From Saccoglossus kowalevskii (Eukaryota; Hemichordata; Enteropneusta; Harrimaniidae), in NCBI RefSeq assembly GCF_000003605.2, contig NW_003134352.1, positions 1 through 64,000 on the forward strand: a stretch of DNA of 64,000 nucleotides, written 5' to 3'. Below are positions 10,148 through 23,129 of this stretch, in pieces. How positions within the stretch are numbered: the first letter of the stretch is position 1; every line of letters begins with the position of its first letter. The translations under genes and the position numbers were made by a program. The notes under the pieces were generated by a model. That model saw only the letters and a list, made by a program, of their open reading frames with translations, was not told where the DNA came from and made no database searches.

Positions 10148-12119
10148 GCTTAAAATATATACATTTGTAAAACTACGCAATAATTGATATATACATGTGT
10201 AAAGTCGTTCTTATTTAATTATTGTATTGTTTATTATCACTCAAATGTGTGTCATGTTTCTACAACATTGAGTGTTCAGTAAGAGACTTCTTTACAATGT
10301 TCTGAGGAAATTCAAAATATGAGTACTGCGTTAAACGTTAATAAAGTATTGTCAACCGTCACATTGATCACTACATTATTTATTCTGAAGAATTGTTGAC
10401 TGATTTATTAACTTCGTGGTGTCTTGATAATATTATTTCCATCTTATTATTGACATTATTACGACTGCTGTGTCAGGATGACCTAAATGTGTTATCAGTA
10501 TTCATTGTAGTTCCGTAAATTATTCAAATGAATAGGAATGGCGATGGTGTGTTACGTTAGTTCACTTGACAACCTCAGACTAAAATTAAACGGACTCTGT
10601 CAGTTATCTAACCACAGACACAGCATTGGACCATTTAAACAGGTTGAATGAGTTTAATGAGTATTTTATATTATACAAGGTGCCATAGATGAATGGCACT
10701 TTTAGTACTAATCAATTCAGATTAGTGACCACCACGTGGATCCCTGTTGCCAATAACACAGTCAAGCATCAATGAATAAGCTACACTCAGTACAGATGCT
10801 TCATTATAATTGTCATGAGTTTGACAGCTGTATCCAATAATGAGGTGTCCGGAAAAAATGTATTTGTCAGTCTGATACCTTGCGTTTATTCAAAAAATAT
10901 TATCTATTTATATAACAATTGCTATAACCATATATAAGACTGTATCACTCCGGGCACTAGTCTTAACAGATTACGTAGAAAACAACTCAAAATTCCCATT
11001 CTTGTAATGATAGTGTGAGTTAAAAACATGTTATATTATGCTTTTGTCAATTTAGGTTATGGATCAGTATCCCACATAACAATTGAAATCAATTTTTAGA
11101 GGTTTAGTTTGAAGTTGTTTGAAGTACCTTTGCTGGACTAAACTCATTTACATATCAATCTCCTTGTCGCTAGAACATGCTTAGTGTTGATGTTAAATCA
11201 GCTGAAAATGTCATTATTTTTTTTAAAAATGGAACTAATAATACTTTATAAATATATTGTAGATTTATTAAGTACTTATATTCATCTGTCTCTACTTTGA
11301 TTCTCAAAAATTATATATCTTCCTTTTGCATTCGTGTATAGCATATACCTATTTTAAATTTATATTCAGTTGGATTATTTGGTTTGATTGAAGCAGTTAA
11401 ATTTATCAGCTTAGTATTACTTTGAACTCATTGATATTATGTCTTATTCTACGATAATAACTGAAATTGAATCCTGTCTTAGAGCACTGATTAGATCCAA
11501 TCTGACCCGAGAATATCGATCACTGCCGAGAGTTGAATATAATATAGTATCGTATCATCGTCGTCTGAAATTGTGGAACTATATAATCAGACTCATATGT
11601 CACAAAAGCACCATTCTCAAAATGAAAAATAAAAAGTCTACGAGTCTACTACATTCTTAATAGTTTCAAATAAATAAATTTAAACGTTTTCAAACATTAG
11701 GCTGGATTATAATCCATTGCGAATTAATTTCTCCTTCTATCACGTTTCAACCTACTAAAACAATTGTAACAACGTTGTTCAATTAGACAGTTCCTGGTAG
11801 TTAGAGTACCTGTAGCTATTGATTCCCAATGCTAAGTCATAGTTGGAATCCGACTTTGTCTAATTTTTAAATATTTGAAAAATATCTCCTAGTCAAGCTC
11901 AGAAATGCCGGACAATAAACAAAAAAAAAGTGTGCGAGTAACTAATATGCATATTCAATGCCATGGCGAATACTACTGTGCATATGAAAAAACTGTGCCT
12001 GTCAATAATATACATATAAAACATCTCCAGCGATTACTAATCTACATAGAGACAAAATACCCTATGAAGTTACAGAAATAAACGCATGGCCAGGACAATG
12101 GGTCACATGGCCAAGAGTT
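10148..12119. other. Non-coding AT-rich stretch
   Basis: Stops are dense in every frame; no repeats or signals were recognised beyond short AT-rich runs. Confidence 0.5.
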
Positions 12120-12260
12120 AAGAGTTAAGTGGACAAAATAAAAAATAAAAACCAAATGAAGGAAATAAAAAATAGGGGAAATTGAAAAATACTAAAATGC
12201 AATAAAAAAAAATAAGACAAATCGAGAAATAGATAAAATGGAAAAAAAATGTTAAAAGGG
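12120..12260. repeat. A-rich low-complexity block
   Basis: A run dominated by AAAATAAAAAATA-type sequence, containing GACAAATCGAGAAATAG and ATGGAAAAAAAATG. Part of it is loosely complementary to the T-rich block at 12672-12900, so the two could be remains of one foldback, though low complexity explains much of the match. Confidence 0.6.
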
Positions 12261-12671
12261 CTCACTGATATAACCACCAAACGTCCGAAACACGTTGCTC
12301 ACAGGTGTTCTCCGAGACCAAGAATGACGCATCAATTAAAGGAAAAAATTATGGGATTTTGTGTTTTTGTAATTGTTGTTTCCGATTTCTGCTTTTCTAC
12401 GTGTCGTTCCTTCTCATGAACTGTATAAACATGTCTGTCAATGAAGGGGTGCCGTCAAGCCAAAATGTAAATCACCCATGCCATAACCATGTGCACAGGG
12501 ATGCCCAACCTCCGGGCAGCAGTACTTGCACAGTTGCATGTGACACATAATAAGACTGAGGCTGATTACATGGCGGGCATTGTACCTAACAGTGCTCCGT
12601 CCGTGTAAAGACGGAACGGGTATATTAATACTACTTAATATCCTCACCACGAGGCCTATGTATCATGTATC

Positions 12672-12900
12672 ATCCTTTCATTTTTTTTTATTTTTTTTTT
12701 GCAAACCGGTTTTTGCTACGGTTTTTGCTACGTTTTATTACTTCCATTGTAAATATATAACTTCAAGTTTGTTATTCCCCTCTCTTGTTGTATTTTATTT
12801 ATCTTTATTTTGTTTAATTATGTTATTTTGTTTATATTTCTCATTTTTCTATTTTATTTTTTCCATTTCACTTTATTTTCTGATTTGTCTCTTACAATCA
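12672..12900. repeat. T-rich low-complexity block
   Basis: Long T runs with TTTTTTCCATTTCACTT and CTGATTTGTCTCTTA. These pair imperfectly with the A-rich block at 12120-12260. The 134-codon frame across it encodes only Phe/Leu/Ser-rich low complexity and is not a gene. Confidence 0.6.
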
Positions 12901-15900
12901 TTTGACTCTGTAATAACCTGCTTTCGCTTGAGTGATTATTATCACAATTTTAGCATATCAGTCTTGGGTTTTAATGTCGTATGACGTAACTGCACACTTG
13001 CAAATATTCGCACAATTTTGAGATTTAGCTGAGCAAAAAGTTATATGAAATATGATTTAATTATAGCGCTATTACCCAGCTTAGCGGCCATTTTGTGTAC
13101 GGTATTGGTCATTTACTATACAGAAAGTACTTTCTTTTTTTAAGACAACAATGAATGAAAGTTATACGTTTTCCTCAAGCTAATACTAACTGATAGCTGC
13201 GACATCGACGAAAGTTCGACTAACTCATTCAAGTTCTGCATGGCGTTGAACAATAAATTCATATGAATAAATCTAAATAAGCAAGTCCTGACTGAATTGG
13301 AGAGGGATAACTGATACAACGGTCGTCTGACATTCAGGGTAGCTAGCCGCTTTCCTCTGACCGGCCGACTATTCGTCCTGGCTTATATTTGAAGACCAAA
13401 TCGGGAGGCTCAAAAATAATCCTAAGAAAGTGTCTCGTGTCGATTAGCGCGTATGTCACGTGTACACTCGCTGGCTATTTCGATGTACGCCGATAGGCTT
13501 TTGAATTACGAAACAAAACGACGTGCATCGAGACACGAAAATATAATCCATAGCTTATAATAGTTTTCACTAACATTTTCATAGAAATCGTGAAAATCGA
13601 TCAAATACGTATACATCGTTAACTCCACAAAGCCGCTGAATACTGGTCCATTTTTTTCTTAATTTTAATGCTGCCACCAGACACAGCACGAACCAAAACT
13701 CGAACAAAACCATTACACTGCAATCCATCAATTTGCAGTCCACCATCCTCACGCTGAATCTAATAAATTTAATTGAAATTAAATTTTCATTTCTCGCACG
13801 TATGTCGCAGTTATCCATCACTGATAGGTAATTTGATTTGACCATAAACCCAATCAATATCGGTACTCGGTCATATCAGTCTTCTATAACAACCAAGATG
13901 CCGAACACTATTTACTGGTTCAAATCACCCCAATATTTAACGGAATCTATAACACAAAAAAACGTTGCTAAGCAACCGGTACCCTTTGTACGTGTCGAGT
14001 AATAAAAATAGTTCACACGAAATAACATATATTGCTGGTGGAGCGTTCCATTCATCAATACATCAGACAATTTCCTTTATTGGTCCCCCAAAGTTAGCGT
14101 AATGTGGCCTACATTCATTGTATTAGTATCGAAAATACACGTATTCCATTGAATGGAAATTAATTAAGTAATTGTATGCCGTAAGGATTGTGATAATTTC
14201 ACCCCTTCTCAAACACGTCCCATGCATAATAAGCTATCTTATAATGAAGACTAACATAGTCAAAAATTTTAATGATATGACATGACATATGGAGTATAGA
14301 AATTAATAATTTAAAAATACATAATTGGCCACATAAAAAATCACGCGTCCTTCGCCAGCATACATCATTATAACAAACATGATAATAGAGATGCTATTAT
14401 GTCGCCCGGTTATGTTAATTTCCTTTCTCGGAGTGCCGAGTGTCAATCCCATTGACATATCTAATAATTTAGAGTCGTGGAACGTTATTAAAATGCATAT
14501 TGCAGTACGTGTTAAATGTACCGTACGGTACGTAAGGTCACTGCAATTGGTTGACCTCCGTTCCCTTTAGGCATAATATAAATATTCGAATTCAGGATTA
14601 TTAGAAGTGTATGAAACAAATGAAATGTATGATGTGTGTAGCTACAGAAAAAATAGACTCAGAATGACTGATTTATCATGGTATATAAGCTCTATATAAT
14701 AACCATACGGGTGTACCTATATTGATTTTTGCGAGTTTCTTGAGTGCGTGGTATTCGATTTCGGCACTTGAGTGCAGACTCGTTCATGACGCATACGGAA
14801 CATAACCATTTTTTCAAATGAATATAAAGTTACTTGGAAGACCAATTACCGTGGCGCAAATACGTTTTACTGTTTGTACATGTATAAGAACACTCACTAT
14901 ACGAAACACGTTATTCGGCTTTCCTCAGACCGGAACAAACTGGAACCGGAAGGTTTTCTGATGTGTTTACATGTTTTATTTGCTCTAACCGGCTTATGCG
15001 TCGACCCAAACACGCGTAGCATGCATTGAATACTTAATGGTAAGTCGGCGATCCAGGTTAGCGTAGTATAGATAAACATACGCTACATCTAAATATAATG
15101 TTCGAATAAAGATACACACAAAAAGTTTTGTTATGCAGTAAGTCTGATTATAATTTGGCACCTACTGATGTACTTGACATTCTGAAAACGGAATGCGTCA
15201 TCAGTTAACTATAGATGTTGTTTCTCGGCAGTCAATCATATCATTTAATAATCACTTCAAATCTCACCCAAGTGTTAAACTTTCCTGATTGTTAAGTATT
15301 TGAGCGCCACATCCCTCCCCGTTAATGTTGGTAGTTTGTTCACATTTTCTGAAATGTTCACTGAATTCAATTTTAATTTTGGACCGAACAGAAAAAAAGT
15401 GACATTGCGTCTAGTTCTTGATCAAATATTTTGAAAATCTTGCAATATTTTATTTGGAAAAGAGCTGACTATAAATGGAAAGTGCTTGAAGAAGCGACGT
15501 TGAACTTTGACCTCACGCTTTGAACAGCAATGGTTGCGAAAACCGTAAACGGATAAAATCTTTAGTTAATTTAAAATAAGAATATAGAAAGATACACAAT
15601 TACACTACTTTGCGTTATTTGGTGTTCTGATTCACGCGTACAATGAGTAATGCATACCAACGTATCATTTTTTTAGAAAGCTCATCAATACAAGTTTTAA
15701 TACATCCCCATATATGTGAATATATATCGTTTATTTGCAATTCACAACACATTAAAATCATGAATGTGTAATGCAAGAATGTTTAGCAGATTTGAAGAGA
15801 ATATGTGTGGTATCAACATAACATTCATTCGATTTATTGTATCTAAAGTGGGACTTACGCGACACCATGTATGTATATTTAACATTTTCCGTATATTATC

Positions 15901-16006
15901 GTTTAATTGTGATTCCAATGTGAAAACACTGTCTGTTATAATTATTAGTTTTTTTATTCTAGATGTTTCTTGAGTTGCTTAGTTTAATACTATGCTAATG
16001 TGTTTT
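12901..16006. other. Non-coding stretch; perfect 14-bp palindrome at 14518-14531
   Basis: No gene recognised. GTACCGTACGGTAC at 14518-14531 is a perfect palindrome, CpG-bearing and unusual in this AT-rich context. The 92-codon minus frame at 13579-13857 has one hydrophobic segment but no splice support. Confidence 0.45.
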
Positions 16007-16514
16007 AGCTCCGCTGTCGACAAAGTCGACACAGCGGAGCTGTTCATATCACTGATTATCCGTCGTCGTCCGTCGTCGTCAAATTTACAATCTCAACTTC
16101 TTCTTCGAAATCGCAAGTCAGAATGTTTTCAAATTCGATATGCAAGTACCTTGGAGGGTTCTTTCTCAGATTTGTTCATTTTATGTCAATATCTCAAATT
16201 CTCTATTTTTGGTGATTATTTTTGTAATTTTTGGTAAAAAGTTCTTGTTAAAACCGCAAGTCCGATTGCTTTGATATAACATATATAGGTACTACACGTG
16301 GACCTCTCTCAGATTTGTTCATTTTGTGATATCTTTAATGCTCTAATTTTGATAAATATTTTCGTCTTTTTTGGTAAAAAGTGATATTTCCGAATTCTTA
16401 TTGAAAACAGCAAATCCGATTGCGTTGATACTATACATACTGTTCATTTTCTAATGATATCTTCAGTTCTTTAATTGAAATGTGCATTTCTAATAGCGGA
16501 GCTATCTCAGCTGA
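16007..16514 (-). mobile_element. Hairpin-led tandem element A (Helitron/Helentron-like architecture)
   Basis: It begins with a hairpin, AGCTCCGCTGTCGAC / GTCGACACAGCGGAGCT (16007-16041). A CGTCGTCGTC microsatellite follows (16061-16080), then about 2.7 imperfect tandem units of 143-154 bp (phased on GCAAGTCAGAATG 16113, GCAAGTCCGATTG 16256, GCAAATCCGATTG 16410). A single inverted arm AGCGGAGCT (16495-16503) comes next and, three bases on, the palindrome TCAGCTGA (16507-16514). Read on the minus strand, it starts with TCA, ends with the hairpin, and is followed directly by CTAA. Helitrons end with a hairpin and CTRR, so a non-autonomous Helitron/Helentron-like element is my inference; flanking bases do not show a canonical A-T target. 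Non-coding. Confidence 0.65.
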
Positions 16515-17956
16515 CAGGCTGCTTGTTTTCACATTTGATATAGCTTCCATATCTTGAAAATTATTTGAAATTTATTAACTTTTGCGACACCTTGTATGTG
16601 TCTACATGTCGGTAATGTAAATGAAAGTTAAATATGAAATACATATTTCTATTAATGTGTGGCGGCAACACGCACAGTTATTTCATTTAAAACCAAATAA
16701 AAAATTTGCTATATATATTTGTTTTTACCTAAACATATTAAAAATAATCATTGGTGTTCTTCATCGTTTATGCGTAAAACTAGTTTCGATACGTGAACCA
16801 ATATCCCAGACAGATATATTCCCACTTTGAGAACTAGTTCCAATAATAATGAGGATTTTAAACATATATTATCAGTATATTTAATATGTCAAATACTAAC
16901 CTCTCGCTTTATAAATTTGAAGAGATCTATTTGATCTATACTAATTTATTGTAATACTGCTTGGATGAGTATTTGACGATTCTGTCAAATCAGTTTATTC
17001 TTTATCAACTATTGAAATACCTATACAATTTCTGAATTTTCAGTTGAAATACTATTGTTCAATTGTTTTATATTCCATTTTCACTTATAGATCAATACTA
17101 AGTCACTTCAGTTTTAAAACTACTCTGTTTCAACAGACGGAAACACATGTCTGGTACATATATCACCTAACACCGACAATCACCAGTATCACATTATTTC
17201 TAATAGCTGAAACATGCTGATTATAATAGGTACATCAACTCTCCACGGTCGAATATCGGTAAATGTGAAATTACAATGTAATGATCCAAGCTGAATACTT
17301 TTATTTGGGTTCGCTTTGCTAGTTAGACTAATGGAACAACATGATATGAAACTAATAGCGTCGTTTAAACTCATACGACAATGACAGAAAATCACATTAG
17401 CGTGAATTAATGTAATACTATTATGTTGAGAAAAAGGTTTCAGAGATAATGGTGACTAGAATCAATTTTCCTTTATCAACTTTGGTTACATACAATCCCA
17501 ACCCGTTTTATCTATTATCCAACGCATTTTAGCGAAGATGAAATAATTAATATATGTATTTGTTAGTTTAAAAAAATCTATATTATCAATAATATTTCCA
17601 TTTTTAAACAACATTGCCCCCAATTTAGTTATTATAATTAGACGGTAAACGAAAATATTTAGTAGCGTATACAGCAAATCTCTGGGGAAATTAAGTATAT
17701 CTGTTGGGAGATAATTGTCAAATGTATTTACAGAAAAATCAAACGAACCCTCTTCAGGAATTATGAAAATTATACTACTCATGAATTAACAACATGACTG
17801 TATCAGATAATCTTTTTTCCCTAGATGTATCTCCATATTGTAACCGTAGATTACTAGGTCATACTCATGGTGATTATCATGTACGTCAAAACAGTGGTTA
17901 TATCCCCAGGGGGTATGTTGAAGTCAGTATACTGAAATCGCGGTATGAGTCCAGAG
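16515..17956. other. Non-coding AT-rich stretch
   Basis: Only AT-rich shadow frames (for example a 98-codon minus frame at 17486-17782 with Asn/Ile/Phe-rich composition and no splice support). Nothing recognised. Confidence 0.5.
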
Positions 17957-17988
17957 TAAGACTCTCCGCGAAGTAGAGTCTTATCTTC

Positions 17989-18282
17989 TCATAAAGCTTT
18001 AGGCATGGATTTCGAACCGCGTGCTTCCCTGCATAATGTCTCGAGGATCGAAGTGTGACAAAATGTATCCAATGTTGCTTTGCGTATTCCGGATACACTA
18101 CACGTGGTCCCTCTACTCATTTCCGTTCCACAGTTCCAAATCTTCGCGTTTTGGTAGCTACCCGTTGCGCTTCGTGGTATTATCCTATATTGTTCAGATA
18201 CTTTAAACCATGAAACATCAATCAGACGAGTAACAGTTTCCCCAGTTTTGTCGTTAATGTAGACAACTACTTTAATGGTCAT
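17989..18282 (-). CDS. Candidate 97-codon ORF of unknown product
   Basis: An ATG at 18282 (weak context, T at -3) opens a frame reading MTIKVVVYINDKTGETVTRL... with mixed polar and hydrophobic residues and seven prolines and cysteines spaced as in an ordinary folded protein, ending ...SMPKAL before TGA at 17989. The composition is less AT-driven than neighbouring shadow frames. Immediately after the stop on the same strand lies a 9-bp perfect stem (AAGACTCT...AGAGTCTT, 17957-17983); it does not match the histone mRNA stem-loop. A second minus frame overlaps it (17898-18098), and no promoter or splice signals are clear. It could be a relic of a transposon gene. No family recognised. Confidence 0.22.
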   Translation of the reverse strand: MTIKVVVYINDKTGETVTRLIDVSWFKVSEQYRIIPRSATGSYQNAKIWNCGTEMSRGTTCSVSGIRKATLDTFCHTSILETLCREARGSKSMPKAL

Positions 18283-19423
18283 CTACTCTCATTTTGTCAT
18301 TGGACAAATAGAAATAAACCAGTCAACGTAAAATTGCGGCAGTGCACTAGAATGGAAAAGCTTTGAGACTCAGTCATGAATAATATATGTTTCAAAAAAA
18401 TAGTATTAATAAATTATGTCTCTTCTCTATAGGAAGCCTAAGATCACTTGTAAGATATTGAAAATTGTTTTACGTTAACAATACATGTTCGTGCAATTCT
18501 CAGTACTCCCATCTAGTGGCGATCATGTGACTTTCAGTCTACCGGAAACGACACAATTGGCGTTCCACAATACGATATACATTGTTTTTTTAAAGCTATT
18601 GCAAGAAATACAGGATAATAACGGCAGTCTTGTTACTTTGTATGTTGCCAATAAAACGTGGCACAAACTAGACTTTCAATTTTTTTGTTTACTTGCTGGT
18701 CTTTAACGATTATCTTTTCCCGTGCAATTTATTTATACAAGTTCGATTGTACTTTACTCTGTGGCATTATTTAGTGTCATGCATATGGTGAAATGTAAGT
18801 GTCTGAATGGTGTATATAGTTACACATTACAGAATACACACCAGTTTTATTTCATAAAAATGCATGATGTAATTCTTTGCGACTTGGGCAAAAATGTAAA
18901 GGTGTGGCTTTTCAAATTCAGGGTGGCTTTCAATTAAAATGTTAAGACAGTGTATAAGTGGTTACATAAATCCTGCTTATCAACAAATAACAGAGGGTAG
19001 TTTACCTCCTACGTTACAGTAGTTGACAAGAGTGTTCATTGTGTAATTGTTCTCAAACTTGTTTTTCTCATGGATGTTAAAACATACATTGGTGGCAATT
19101 ACATTTCTCCCACTATTTTGTATTGCTCACTGCAAGTAAAGTAGTATATACATTACGATGAGTTCCAATTGTTCTTGCTCTGCTCTAGTAATAAATCTTT
19201 GTCCTATTTATTGACTTGGCACCGTAATTATTTGTGCTAGTTCACATATCAATGCACTCACAGTTGCCATTGGTCACGATTTAAATTATTAAACACGCAT
19301 GGCGTCATTTAGCTATTGATGCTATTATTATTGCTTGTAACGTTTCTGTACATTGTGTCAAATATATCACGACGTGTATTTTGCAATTGGGAATCATAAA
19401 ATTCGTGACAGGAGAAGACTTTT
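18283..19423. other. Non-coding stretch
   Basis: No convincing exon. A 73-codon plus frame at 18485-18706 lacks flanking splice signals. Confidence 0.45.
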
Positions 19424-19587
19424 TTAAAGCGGGGGAGTCGTCACCTGCACATGCATCAGATGGCCATAGCGTGTCATTGTTTACAAACAAGCGTCTACCT
19501 ATGAGCCTTTGCGTTTTAGCGTGTGTTGTTATCGTCGTTTGGGACTCAATTCCCGCGCGTGCGCGGGTGACGACCCTCCCGCTTTAA
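19424..19587 (+). mobile_element. MITE family 2, copy b (164 bp, TTAA-flanked)
   Basis: AGCGGGGGAGTCGTCACCTG at the left and GGGTGACGACCCTCCCGCT at the right form the inverted repeats, between TTAA 19424-19427 and TTAA 19584-19587. The middle GTCATTGTTTACAAACAAGC is shared with copies at 9765 and 56164. Confidence 0.88.
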
Positions 19588-21857
19588 CAGGGCACGTCTC
19601 TCACATATCACATAGAGTTGACCGAATACAACAGATACACAGCATGACAGTTTTCGCACACAGTTGGATTTTCAAACATTGTACTTTTTGAGGGCATGTG
19701 TATGTTCTTTTCAAACTGTACAACCTACTGTTATGGCCCATACAATAAACAAAAAGAAAAATGAATCATGAACGGAAGTAGAGATTGGTGGGTGGATTGA
19801 TAACACGATTGACGTATGTTATGTATATGTTAGTTTGATCGGAATCCCAAACCTACAGCAGAAACAGTAAAGCAGATTTACAATATATATAAATGTTACT
19901 GATTCTCGCGACCATGTTTACCAGGCATGTAAAAATGTAACATAGAATATTATAGCAAATCTGGTGTAAAACTCAATCGAACTGTCCAATATGGGGATGG
20001 AAAAGATACGTGTTGCATTCCATGCCACCAGTCCATGTCATGAATTAGTTTGAGGAGGAAATAAACAGGAGTAGTAATTGTCTTTAAGTGACCGACATAG
20101 ATTAAGAAGAAAAGAAATTATTACATTTATTTATTATGCTATGGAAAATATCTTTTACCCGATTCTATTGATCAGAGAAAAAATGTCAAATAGAATGCAT
20201 GAGTATGTTTCGTTTACGCCGCAATGAACAGAGTTAACACTGTCAATGCATAATATCCCGGATGAGTTGTTTTCTGTATGCACTTTCAAGGAATGAGGAA
20301 CTTATTTTAAAAGTATCTAATATAGCCTCGCATTGACTTGCCTGTGATGAAAGTAGTGCATATAAAGTAGTGAAAACTAATTAGAAAGCAAGTTCGGGTG
20401 TGTAATATTTTTGTTTCACATAATAATTTGTTCAAAAGTTTTATTTGGCGTTCAAAATGTCCACACGTGCGTCCTTTTGTACTTTCTTCTCGAATTATAA
20501 CATTCAATAGACCAGTATTTCGGGGACATTTCCATGCTTAATAATGTGCTGTCTACATTTGATGATAGGCAATTTTGATTAAGTAAGGGTATTCGGAAGC
20601 AATATTCCTCTGTCGAAGATCGGCCGGTCAATGTAAGCTACGAAATAAAGAAATTCTAGTTCAAAATCAAATCGTTCGATTTTTGCGGCAGACGTTCGAC
20701 GCGCGTCTTTCATGCATCTCGCGAGATCTCGCAATTGTACGGAAAATCTAGAATATTTCCATAATTTCCACTATTCCTAATATTCGACATTTTTTCTATT
20801 TCTACAACAATCGTCGAATGAACACACTTACTATTCGGTAAACACAATGAATGCACATTGTGGCGGTCGTACTGTTGTAACCATAGAAATAAACATAGTT
20901 ATCATATATCGCTAGGAAACTCATAATTTGGCTTATTATCTTATGAACTCACCCTTTGGCAAGTCATTATTTTAATGCGCGAAATTCGTTGACGTAGGCC
21001 TTCTAATTTAACCTTATTACCTATAAGCATTATGGTCAATGTTTTCCATTCATACATTAGTTGTCATCTGTCACTCAAATCTGGCTAGTTGTGTTAAGAC
21101 GTGAGTGCCCTTTTTGTATGAAAACACAGTTTCAATTGATACAGTCTTAATTCAGATAACCAAAGTAGAACTTTGCAAGCAAGTTGCTACAAAATAATGA
21201 AATCACTGCTGTATTCGAATGCCAAATTTAGCTATTGGCGAACTCTTTTGACAGATACTTGGAATCACGCACATTATACATGTACAATATTTTATAACGT
21301 AAACGATATAAAAAGGACAATACGTTTTTTTTTTCATTCATAGTCTCTCTTTACCAGTCTGTCACTGACGGCAGATGTATTCTGTTTTTGTTTTTGTATT
21401 TCCAAATGCGCCATGTGTTCACGGGTGTATCACACTTATGTGTAGGTATTGTGAAATGTTGCTACATTCACCAGCACTTCATTTGTGTGATGTTTAAACA
21501 AGCACAGCTGGTAACCTATGGTCACTTAGAACTATCATTTGGGAGTAATTAGTAGCGTTCCTTAAAAGTTAACCAACGAAGTGTTCTTAATTGACATACT
21601 ATGATGACTAACTCAATATAAATGCTTTTAATTTAGCTATCCTGGTATGGCACATACTTATCCCTAAGTGTTACATTTCTGATAAATAAATAAATCGATA
21701 GTAATACCCACTGCGGATAAAATTCCCATATGGTACCATTTTATTTGATTGAAATTAAATGACAAATAGTATATTGGTGTGAACATTTTCGTATGCGATT
21801 AGACATTGCTAAGTGAGATGCAACTAATATGCCTCAAACAATGTATGTGATGGATAC
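19588..21857. other. Non-coding stretch
   Basis: Nothing recognised. A CpG-containing patch at about 20670-20740 has no coding frame. Confidence 0.5.
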
Positions 21858-22100
21858 CTTATTTACTTACATTTCCATCCTGGTTAGCCTGTTGCCATTG
21901 CCATTCGTGTTGCGATGTACGTGGTATTTACGTACGTTTCCATCTAAGCCACCCTGTACTAAGTATATTCTCATCCCGGTTTCCATGTACAAGTATATTT
22001 CCATCCAGGTTACCCTGTACATATTATTCAAGTATATTACAATTCAGGTTACTTAGCACATATTATTTGCGTACATTCTCATTTAGGGCACCTTGAACTC
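21858..22100. repeat. Degenerate minisatellite, about six units of 30-40 bp
   Basis: Units of the type GTATATTTCCATCCAGGTTA + CCCTGTACATATTATTCAA recur with GTACGTTTCCATCTAAGCCA, GTATATTCTCATCCCGGTTT, GTATATTACAATTCAGGTTA and GTACATTCTCATTTAGGGCA. The units are well diverged, so the array is old. Confidence 0.8.
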
Positions 22101-23129
22101 AATATAATTCTGCTTTCTAAAAAAAATAATGGTGCATTCAGAATTAATCTAGTGTGTCAATGCTCGTTAATGGAAACCGCTTAAAATAGCATCTAAGTAA
22201 AGCAGTAACATTTGCCATAAACTTGAACTATCAGCTCGAATCTTTAGTTTTATGTTCAATCTGCAACTAATTTGTATAAATGGGTCGCCCATAATGGTGA
22301 ATTAAACAATATGTTTACACTCATGATAATTCAATATACCTGTAATTTACTTTGAAATTCGTTGAAATTCAATTTTCTATCTACCCATCATGCATAGTTA
22401 TAAATACTTAACTATTGCAAGGTAACTGTTTTTTTCATGCACGCACTGTTCTACATAGACAGAGCCAAATTATTGTAAATCAGATTCAACATTGAATTAG
22501 TATTCTCATTGCTTCATGCAGTGAACTCATCTCTGTGCATTTCTGCATATCGCGATGCCATGACAGTCATGAGCAAATATACGTGTCAGACAGTCGCGAT
22601 GTGTAAACACCACTTCAGTAGTTTCATTGACTTGACATGTGAATTTGGTTAAGTGACTATTAGTGAAGGCTTCAATTTACATATGACGTACGTGAATCAA
22701 ATATTGTGTATCCTATTCCAATTTAATCAAGAAGTAACATGTTACAATGATATACTTACTTAACCTAGTTGCGTTTAGAAAAAAAAATCATTTCAAATTA
22801 CGTTTTGACCTTTCGAAGCGACGGGAAACGCAATTCAATTTACACACAAATCACGTATAGTGCCCTGCAGCGGCATGTCATGCATTAAGTACTTGTTGTC
22901 GATCATTTGCGTTTTGCGTAAGGAATGGATTTGTTGACAACTGTAACCTACTTCGCGATGTCATTGTTTCCGTCTATGAAATGGGACTTATTATATTTAT
23001 ATATTTAAATTATTATAAAATTAACTTAAACAGCGTCAATGGCACGTGTTAATGTAACTTTCGTATTTATATCAGCATGTTGTTTATTTACGATATTCCT
23101 CAAAAAGTCTCTCAATATACATGATCTAG
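22101..23129. other. Non-coding AT-rich stretch
   Basis: No gene or repeat recognised. Confidence 0.5.

Noticed and set aside
12580-12984. 134-codon Phe/Leu-rich plus-strand ORF
   Set aside because: Low-complexity T-rich DNA.
18000-18030. GGTTCGAAATCC, a tRNA T-arm-like sequence on the minus strand
   Set aside because: The flanking stem does not pair and no A box or acceptor stem is found.
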